11,000 nucleotides of DNA, from contig JAENZU010000074.1 of NCBI GenBank assembly GCA_016841125.1, positions 1 through 11,000 of the forward strand, in the 5' to 3' direction. The stretch's first letter is position 1, and the number at the start of each line of letters is the position of its first letter. Positions 1 to 5,443 of the stretch are shown here, in pieces. This DNA comes from Melioribacter sp. (GTDB taxonomy: Bacteria; Bacteroidota; Ignavibacteria; Ignavibacteriales; Melioribacteraceae). The translations under genes and the position numbers were made by a program. The notes beneath the pieces are model-generated. The model was not told the DNA's origin. It was given only the letters and a program-made list of their open reading frames with translations, and made no database searches.

Positions 1-886
1 TCACATCTGATACTGTTGTCTTTGCCGTACCATCCGTCCAGCTAATTGTTGCACCTTCAACTCCTGCGTTACCTGAAATAGTGGGTGTTGCTGCAGCTAC
101 TGTGTAGTCCTCATTTGTAAAATCTGAAAGAACATAGGTATAAGTTTTGGAAGTTGGAGTAAATGCAAAACCAAATAAACTTGGAGTAACGGTTCCTGAC
201 CAATTGTAAGAAACTGTAATTGAATAATTACCAAATCCATCGGAAGTTGTTGATTTTGGTGATCCATCCGTCCAAGATAAGGTTGCAGACGGTATTCCAA
301 CATTACCTGAAATTGTGAAAGTAATTGGTATGGCAGTATAGTCTTGGTTTGGCGCATCCGCTAGAACATTTGAATAAGCAATGTCAGCAGGAGCGAATGT
401 ATAACCAGCAAGTGTGGGAGTTACGGTTCCGGACCAATCATAAGATACAGTAATTGAATAATCCCCATTCACATCCGAAATAAAAGTGCTTTCGATTCCT
501 TCTGTATTTTTAACGCTTTGAAAAGTGTCCTCGCCATCCATCACAGATTTTTTTTCTATATCCTTTGAACTATTGGTTTGTATCTTCGCAAGCGGGCCGG
601 TATCTGTCCAGGTTAGGGTAACCCCTCCGGTACCAGTGTTGCCTGAAATTGTGAAAGTAATTGGAGTCGCAGTATAATTTGTTACCTGGTTAGCTGTAAC
701 ACTTGAATATGATGTACTTGCCGGGCTAAATGTATAGCCTGTTAAAGTAGGTGTCACTGTTCCCGACCAGCCAATTGATACTGCAATGGAATAGTTTCCT
801 GAACCATCAGAGATAGTAGTTTTAGCTATGCCTTCTGTCCAGCTAAGAGTAACCCCGGGCTCTCCGACATTGCCTGAGATAGTATA
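1..886 (-). repeat. About four tandem beta-sandwich domain repeats in the surface protein
   Basis: Unit 1 is 656-886 (77 codons), unit 2 is 320-655 (112 codons), unit 3 is 83-319 (79 codons), and unit 4 is 1-82 and partial. Each begins TISGN or ISGN, passes a SWTDG-like strand turn, then NYSITVSYNWSGTVTP, a GYTFxP segment and an ending like NYTATPIT. Units 1 and 2 share the core closely; unit 2 is longer because of an internal insertion at about 482-601. The start of units 2 and 3 is also conserved as DNA: a 23-bp exact match lies at 642-664 and 306-328. The fold is probably a carboxypeptidase-regulatory or CnaB-like beta-sandwich, a spacer or stalk module; that assignment is from family resemblance. 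Confidence 0.8.
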
Positions 887-1144
887 TTCTATAATCGGCC
901 CTTCAAATTCATACGCACCGATATCCGGATTTGTACCATCTCTCAATGTTCCTAAAATATCATCGGTGATACCTGAGATTGGTGTGCCGTGATTATTTAA
1001 TATTGCAGAATTTGGATTAGCAGCATCCGGCATTAAGTTTGTTGGAGAAGTAAATCCAGGATCTGCTGAATAGGAATGTGCATCTTGACCGGTAGCTGTT
1101 CTCCCGTCGGTTAGTGTCAATTTATCACTGCCGCTATATCCAAC
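1..1144 (-). CDS. C-terminal continuation of the beta-helix surface protein, cut off by the TAG; partial at window edge
   Basis: This is the same reading frame as the upstream beta-helix gene, open for 381 codons with no further stop and running off the left end. Codons 1-80 after the stop complete the beta-helix: GYSGSDK, TATGQDAHSYSADPGF and the terminal DIGAYEF, which normally closes this family. Codons 87-381 are tandem beta-sandwich repeats (ISGN...SWTDG...NYSITVSYNWSGTVTP...). A C-terminal type IX sorting domain would be expected further left, outside the window. No start codon here looks usable: the first in-frame ATG (1031-1033) has no ribosome-binding site and lies inside the conserved helix end. 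I therefore infer this is not an independent gene but the severed 3' part of a pseudogene, unless the TAG is read through or is a sequence error. Confidence 0.75.
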
Positions 1145-1147
1145 CTA
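1145..1147 (-). other. In-frame TAG nonsense codon splitting the surface-protein gene
   Basis: The minus strand reads GGA GGT TAG GTT GGA TAT. Protein-like sequence of the same family continues in the same frame on both sides, so a single-base substitution explains the interruption without any frameshift. Codons one change away include TAT/TAC (Tyr), TGG, TTG, TCG, CAG, AAG and GAG. The other complete genes in the window stop with TAA (three) or TGA (one), none with TAG. Confidence 0.85.
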
Positions 1148-3466
1148 ACCTCCGGTTCCGTTTGCAAAAATATCGTTATAGTCAGATGTAACCGTGCTCG
1201 CGGTATAAATACCGTAATGTTTGCCTGTACCGGTACTATTGGATCTTGCCATAAATATCGCGTTGTTCTTTATTATGGGTGCCGGCATTGCGGCGGTAGA
1301 AAGAACATAAATACCATAACTACCATATGAATCAGTAACAGCCGAACCTCCAACATAAATCGAGTTATAACTTATATTGGTGGTGCCATAACCATAAACA
1401 CTGATAGCTTTATAGGCGTTAGCTTCGTGCAGTGTTGTCTCATCCAAAGCAACTACGTTATTATAGACGTTTAAAACACTCCCTCCTGACGGGTTGCTAT
1501 AAATTCCTGTTGCCGCGTAGAAGGTTGAGTTAGTTGAGCTAAATAAGATGTCGTGGATATAATTATTAAAAACATTTGTTGTGCCAATATTCCCATAAAC
1601 ATAAATGCCATTAAAATACCGGTTAGACGAAACCGCCGCCGTATTGTATATTTCATTGTTGGATACAACAGTATTTACAGCAGTATTATTATTTATCCAA
1701 ATGGCATATTGATAGATATCAATCAATTTATTATTGTCGATAACAGTACCGTCTGCCCTGGAACTTGTACCCGTAAACATAATCCCGGCATAGATTCCCC
1801 TGGTTGGAGAACTACTTGTGGTTATGGTATTGTTACTTATGGTATTGTTACTGTTGACTGCCGCACTAGAATTATAAATTGATATTACATAATAAGAAGA
1901 AGAAGTGTAGCCATATGCCGACAAGTAGGTATTTGTAATTGTATTATCCGAAGCTCCGTTTTGAAGGACCAGTATTCCACCGGAACTAGCCGGTTTAAGA
2001 ATTGACAAAGAATTTGTCCCGTCATTTAATCCATCTATTGTAACTCCAGTTGTGCCGTTTAATTTGAGGGCATTGGTTGTTGTTATAGTTCTGGCGCCAC
2101 CGTTAGGTTTTATTGTAACGGTATATGGACCACCGGCATCTTCAGCCCAGGCACTCAATGAGATTGTTCCTGTTTCGCCAGGCAAATCTGAAATAATATT
2201 TACCGTAACATCGCCAAGTACAGTACCCGCACTTATTTGTTCAAATAAACCACCGGCATTGGAAAGTGATTCATAATCACCTCCTGTACCAACAGTCACA
2301 ACTCCTGAAAAATTCGAAGGAATAAAATAGGATGAAGGGCTGGTCGGGTATGTAGTAATTGTATTTACATCTGTAGCAACTGCGCCCGTAGGGTTCGATG
2401 AAATATTAAAATTATTATCTTGTGCTATAACAAAATATTGGATGACGTCTCCGGCTACAACACCGCCTAAAAGTGAATGATCAACAGTAAAATCCCATAC
2501 GGTATTGGTTTGTGTTCCACTGGAAACATATTGTCCGGGAGTTGATACATACGTTGCATCCGTACTCTTTTTATAATAAATGCGCGGAATATAACTTCCG
2601 CTGGTTGGAATCCCCTTACCATTGTATCCATCGCCAATGGTTTTCGTTAACGTTCTGTTGCCTGTACCAGCTATGTTGGCTATGGTTTCATTGGAAATTG
2701 TTGGTGGAGTATTATCCGGTGTAAAGTAAATGTCAAATGGTCCGGTAATAGACCGAGTATTTGCATCATTTGCTGTTCCAAAGGCACAAGTAGCTGTTGT
2801 CGCTCCTGTCATCGTTACGCTTGCAAAGTCTGTGGCGGAGTTACCAATCCCGATGGAGTATCCTCCAGCATTGGTTCCAATACTTTGAAATGCAGGCCAT
2901 GAAGCCGTTGACCCGTAGTAGAAACTTATGCCGCCGCTGGCGGTCAACCTTACCTGGAATTCTGCATTAGCAGCACCTGCACTTTTAGGCGCGGTTAACC
3001 TAAAATTTATGTACATGGTGCCATAGTAGTATGCATATTTCACATATCCGTTGGTTCCGGTTGCCAGGTCATCCCAGTAGGGTGCAATTTTAATTCCTGG
3101 GATGCTTGCAGCCATTGAGTTCGAAGTTTCATTTCCTGTCAAAGCTGTACCCCCAAGGGTTATCAGTCCATTACTGGTAACCGACCATTGTGTATAGTCC
3201 TGGCCTAAATAGTTGAATGTGAATGGTAAGTTTCTAAGCCCGGAAGTGGCATTATCCTGATTTGCGCCAATAACTGTGGTATAGGATAGACCCAAATCGC
3301 CGCCATAAGTTCCCGTACCGGTAGTAAACGTGTAAGTAGAACTTACGGTCTTTTGTGCATAAGCACTACCTGTAAAAAATAAAATTAAGGAAAAGAAAAA
3401 TATAATTTTACTCACCTTTCTACCCATTAATTTATGTTGACTTAGGAAAAGTAATTTTTGCATCAT
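1145..3466 (-). CDS. Secreted right-handed beta-helix surface protein, N-terminal part, ended by an in-frame TAG
   Basis: Probable exported adhesin-like or polymer-binding surface protein. Counting from an in-frame GTG at 3472, a Sec signal peptide is clear: basic MGRKVSK, a hydrophobic Phe/Leu stretch, then SAYA before Gln40. Residues about 41-252 form a beta-rich domain of a kind common in Bacteroidota secreted proteins. Residues about 253-385 look Ig-like and hold the phrase GDVIQYFVIAQDNN. From about 390 to 775 runs a parallel beta-helix with recurring NNTI, NNEIYN, NNYIHD and GIY rungs. I prefer the ATG at 3466 or 3463, because GAGG lies 5-8 nt upstream; the GTG at 3472 overlaps that site. 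The gene begins within 12 bp of the stop of the small upstream gene, so co-transcription is likely. The TAG at 1145-1147 falls just before the last rungs, and the same frame continues to position 1, so this product is truncated. Catalytic residues of a pectate lyase or other enzyme are not evident. Confidence 0.85.
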   Translation of the reverse strand: MMQKLLFLSQHKLMGRKVSKIIFFFSLILFFTGSAYAQKTVSSTYTFTTGTGTYGGDLGLSYTTVIGANQDNATSGLRNLPFTFNYLGQDYTQWSVTSNGLITLGGTALTGNETSNSMAASIPGIKIAPYWDDLATGTNGYVKYAYYYGTMYINFRLTAPKSAGAANAEFQVRLTASGGISFYYGSTASWPAFQSIGTNAGGYSIGIGNSATDFASVTMTGATTATCAFGTANDANTRSITGPFDIYFTPDNTPPTISNETIANIAGTGNRTLTKTIGDGYNGKGIPTSGSYIPRIYYKKSTDATYVSTPGQYVSSGTQTNTVWDFTVDHSLLGGVVAGDVIQYFVIAQDNNFNISSNPTGAVATDVNTITTYPTSPSSYFIPSNFSGVVTVGTGGDYESLSNAGGLFEQISAGTVLGDVTVNIISDLPGETGTISLSAWAEDAGGPYTVTIKPNGGARTITTTNALKLNGTTGVTIDGLNDGTNSLSILKPASSGGILVLQNGASDNTITNTYLSAYGYTSSSYYVISIYNSSAAVNSNNTISNNTITTSSSPTRGIYAGIMFTGTSSRADGTVIDNNKLIDIYQYAIWINNNTAVNTVVSNNEIYNTAAVSSNRYFNGIYVYGNIGTTNVFNNYIHDILFSSTNSTFYAATGIYSNPSGGSVLNVYNNVVALDETTLHEANAYKAISVYGYGTTNISYNSIYVGGSAVTDSYGSYGIYVLSTAAMPAPIIKNNAIFMARSNSTGTGKHYGIYTASTVTSDYNDIFANGTGG

Positions 3467-3477
3467 GATCACCTCAC

Positions 3478-3870
3478 TTAATTAATATTAATTTTTAGAA
3501 AATCGGAGCCAAATCTATTTCCACTGATTTGCATTGTTTCAAAAAATTGTGATTCACTACCACAAATAAATGATTCATTGTTCCGAATTGAATAATTGTT
3601 GTATATGTAAAAGTCGTTTTTTCTGATAGTTAAGTTTTTGATAAATTCATTGTTTAATGAAGCGATTGAGGGATTATTTCTATTATTGGCGAATGGGATG
3701 TCCTTCATTTTTTGACAAATATTTTTAATAAATCTTGGCAGTTTATTTTCACATATAAATATTCTTCCCAATTCCAACAATTTATGTGAGTGAACTACAT
3801 ATCCATAATTAGTTTTCAGTAAATTTGTTTGCAGCAGCATAGATTGAAAATAGATTGTAAATTTTTTCAT
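3478..3870 (-). CDS. Hypothetical protein, 130 aa, overlapping the receiver gene
   Basis: I do not recognise this protein. Its ATG overlaps the TGA of the upstream receiver gene in an ATGA junction (3867-3870), and its TAA lies 5-14 bp before the candidate starts of the surface-protein gene. This tight packing is the main argument that it is real, and suggests translational coupling. The product is rich in Asn, Ile, Lys and Phe, with a run of asparagines around residues 62-100 (NNRNNPS, NNEF, YIYNNYSIRNNES). There is no signal peptide, no convincing membrane helix and no nucleotide-binding or DNA-binding motif that I can see. No Shine-Dalgarno sequence precedes the ATG. The skewed composition leaves open that it is a decayed or spurious frame in AT-rich DNA. 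Confidence 0.45.
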   Translation of the reverse strand: MKKFTIYFQSMLLQTNLLKTNYGYVVHSHKLLELGRIFICENKLPRFIKNICQKMKDIPFANNRNNPSIASLNNEFIKNLTIRKNDFYIYNNYSIRNNESFICGSESQFFETMQISGNRFGSDFLKININ

Positions 3871-4268
3871 AAGTCAGAGAGCGAGAATTTTTTGTTTTTA
3901 AGTGTATTAATAAATATTGCTCTTTGGTGTATATCCTTTGCTTTATCAAAAAAGTATTCTGCACCTGCTTTGTAGCAAACTTCTTTAAATTGTTCAGTAG
4001 GGTAGTTGCTCCACATCAGGGCAATCAAATTTTTATTTTGAGTTTTCATTTTCTCAAGTAATGTTATTCCACTTCCGTCGGGGAGGTAAATATCGAGTAA
4101 AACCACATCGGGCTTAAAACTTTCAAATAACGCGAGAGCCTCTTTACAATTACTTGCCTGGCAAGGGACAATCGTTTTATCCAGGTTTATACCCTTGACA
4201 AATCTTTCAATCAGCATTGCAGAATCATCTACTATTAGTATTTTCAAAAAGTTCTCATCAAAAGACAT
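3867..4268 (-). CDS. Stand-alone receiver-domain response regulator (CheY-like)
   Basis: Single phospho-receiver domain of about 133 residues with no output domain. Numbering from a TTG at 4271, the acidic pair is D15-D16 in LIVDDS, the phospho-acceptor is D60 in VVLLDIYLPDGSG, the switch Ser is S88 in ALMWSNYP and the conserved Lys is K110 in YFFDKAKD. All key residues are present, so it should be phosphorylatable. The ATG at 4268 is a better start than the TTG one codon upstream. It probably acts through protein-protein contacts or as a phosphorelay intermediate. The cognate kinase could be the one at 5444-7963, the only kinase visible here. It is followed by an ATGA-overlapping small gene and then the surface-protein gene, so it heads a likely three-gene transcript. 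A 194-bp gap separates it from the NarL-type regulator upstream. Confidence 0.88.
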   Translation of the reverse strand: MSFDENFLKILIVDDSAMLIERFVKGINLDKTIVPCQASNCKEALALFESFKPDVVLLDIYLPDGSGITLLEKMKTQNKNLIALMWSNYPTEQFKEVCYKAGAEYFFDKAKDIHQRAIFINTLKNKKFSLSDL

Positions 4269-4343
4269 CAAGGGCTAATTATTATCAAAAACAAATTATT
4301 GGAGCTTGCGGTATTAAATTAAGTAGAGTGGGTATTAGTGTCT

Positions 4344-4406
4344 ATTGGAGTATTTCTAAAAATGGAGTAGGAAATTTAGGAAATGGTTTATAGGAGTTTG
4401 TCCTAT
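4344..4406. promoter_or_regulatory. Possible operator region: three GGAG sites and a small palindrome upstream of the receiver gene
   Basis: The 194-bp gap between the two regulator genes holds, on the plus strand, three similar words: TTGGAGTAT (4345-4353), ATGGAGTAG (4362-4370) and TAGGAGTTT (4391-4399). The last is part of a perfect inverted repeat, ATAGGA-5nt-TCCTAT, at 4390-4406. Repeated short sites ahead of a regulator gene could be binding sites, but this is pattern reading only. I saw no clear TAnnTTTG box in this gap. Confidence 0.25.
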
Positions 4407-4462
4407 GCGGGCTGTTTGAAAAAGTTTATAGAATTAAATTTTTTCTAAAATTCATTGATGGT

Positions 4463-5101
4463 TTATACTATATCAACGAGATTATTTTTAAAGGCATAAT
4501 GTGTTATTTCGGAATTGTTTTTCAAGTTCATTTTCTGCAGTATATTTGCCCGGTAAACGCTTATGGTTTTTACACTTAAGGATAGATCTTCCGCTATCCC
4601 CGAAACACTTTTTCCCGAGGCAATAGAAATAAAAACCTGGTATTCTCTGTCGGATAAAGTCTTATGATTCTGTTTTGCCGATGAAATTTGAACTTCATCT
4701 GTCAGCAGTTCTGCGATACTAGGTGTTATGTAGTGTTCGCCGTGTAAAGCTCTATTAATTGCAGTTATTAATTCTTTTGTGGAGGTGTCTTTATGAAGAT
4801 AAGCAGAAGCCCCTACTTTCAAAACCCTAACGGCAAATTGATCTTCGGGATACATACTTAGAATAATTACCGGGGTAGGGGGGTCAAATTCTTTTATTTC
4901 CTTCAAAACTTCCAAACCGCTTCTGCCGGGCATGTTTATATCCAAAATGATCAGATTCCAGTTTTCCCCCCGTGCAAGTTCTAAAGCTGCAGCGGCATTT
5001 TCGGCTTCTTTTATTTTTGAATTGGGGTAGTGTTCATTTAGTGAGTTTATAATTCCTTCTCTAACAATTCGATGATCATCTGCAATCAGAATTTTTAACA
5101 T
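4463..5101 (-). CDS. NarL/FixJ-family two-component response regulator
   Basis: A DNA-binding transcriptional regulator of 212 aa, the usual length for the family. The receiver domain covers residues about 1-120: acidic pair D8-D9 in LIADDHRIVREG, phospho-acceptor D54 in IILDINMPGRSG, S82 in ILSMYPE, and K104 in AYLHKDTS. A LuxR-type helix-turn-helix occupies about 147-206, with TLSDREYQVF, GIAEDLSLSVKTISVYR and ILQKMNLKNNSEI. The start is ATG at 5101, preceded by AAGGG about 8 nt upstream. The HisKA_3 kinase gene lies upstream on the same strand; that kinase type normally pairs with NarL-type regulators, so they are very likely a cognate pair. The 342-bp gap with its own TATATTTG box suggests the regulator can be transcribed separately. 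Its targets are unknown; the downstream surface-protein operon is a natural candidate. Confidence 0.95.
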   Translation of the reverse strand: MLKILIADDHRIVREGIINSLNEHYPNSKIKEAENAAAALELARGENWNLIILDINMPGRSGLEVLKEIKEFDPPTPVIILSMYPEDQFAVRVLKVGASAYLHKDTSTKELITAINRALHGEHYITPSIAELLTDEVQISSAKQNHKTLSDREYQVFISIASGKSVSGIAEDLSLSVKTISVYRANILQKMNLKNNSEITHYAFKNNLVDIV

Positions 5102-5181
5102 CCCTAATCCCTTAACCTAGTTATCTTTGCCAATTTAACTAATTAGGTAAATTTAACAAAAAAAATGAATATTATTTTGTA

Positions 5182-5189
5182 CAAATATA
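5182..5189 (-). promoter_or_regulatory. Candidate Bacteroidota-type -7 box (TATATTTG) for the NarL-type regulator
   Basis: The minus strand reads TATATTTG, a full match to the TAnnTTTG consensus of the Bacteroidota primary sigma factor, about 80 nt ahead of the regulator ATG. I see no clear TTG-type -33 element. In its place, immediately upstream, lies the 25-bp motif shared with the kinase upstream region. Confidence 0.45.
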
Positions 5190-5190
5190 G

Positions 5191-5215
5191 ACTTCTGAAA
5201 TATTTAATGTTTCAT
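5191..5215 (-). promoter_or_regulatory. 25-bp shared upstream motif, copy 1 (ahead of the NarL-type regulator)
   Basis: On the minus strand this copy ends in AAATATTTCAGAAGT and sits directly upstream of the TATATTTG box. It matches 8160-8184 at 22 of 25 positions, including 15 in a row. Its place over the -33 region would suit an activator or autoregulatory site; this is inference. It ends exactly where the MITE-like element begins at 5216. Confidence 0.35.
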
Positions 5216-5335
5216 AAGGTTGTCTCAAAAGGGAAGCAAACCGTTAAAACGGTTTAAAAAGTGCTGTTTTTGGCTTGTATTCCCCACGTTTAAAAACGTG
5301 GGTTAATGCCAAAACAAGCTTCTGAGACTGCCTCA
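5216..5335. repeat. MITE-like nested inverted-repeat element (about 120 bp)
   Basis: The imperfect terminal inverted repeats are AAGGTTGTCTCAAAA (5216-5230) and TTCTGAGACTGCCTC (5320-5334). Inside are two perfect hairpins: AAACCGTT/AACGGTTT (5238-5255) with a 2-nt loop, and CCCACGTTT/AAACGTGGG (5283-5302), also with a 2-nt loop. The second hairpin is enclosed by a further near-complement, GCTGTTTTTGGC (5263-5274) with GCCAAAACAAGC (5308-5319). There is no coding capacity. The nested design and closed ends fit a non-autonomous mobile element or dispersed REP-type repeat. I found no certain target duplication. It lies between the kinase and its regulator; there is no U-run after either hairpin, so it is not an obvious intrinsic terminator. 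Confidence 0.6.
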
Positions 5336-5354
5336 TCCAATAATTTTCCACTAG

Positions 5355-5396
5355 ATTCCCAGAGGAGTTTATCCCGATGCAAATCGGGATGGGAAT
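5355..5396. repeat. REP-like palindrome between the kinase and the regulator
   Basis: The perfect stem ATCCCGAT-GCAA-ATCGGGAT (5371-5390) is flanked by ATTCCC (5355-5360) and GGGAAT (5391-5396), which pair outside it with a one-sided 10-nt bulge. The ending GGGAATGACA is typical of palindromic intergenic repeats in many bacteria. It lies about 50 bp beyond the kinase stop codon and could stabilise the 3' end of the kinase mRNA, but no T-tract follows. Confidence 0.5.
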
Positions 5397-5443
5397 GACA
5401 ATGAAAAATAACAACTATCCAAACGTTTCAAATAATTATTAGC

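Noticed and set aside
97..357. 86-codon minus-strand open frame
   Set aside because: It lies in another frame of the same strand across the repeat domains; the true frame there gives ISGN...WSGTVTP repeats.
1471..2724. Several open frames of 65-109 codons, on the same and opposite strands
   Set aside because: All overlap the strong beta-helix/Ig coding frame and have no domain character; they are shadows of that gene.
4300..4462. Intrinsic terminator after the NarL-type regulator
   Set aside because: The AT-rich GAATT/AATTC pairing with a T-run near 4431-4453 is weak and almost without G-C pairs, so I do not call it.
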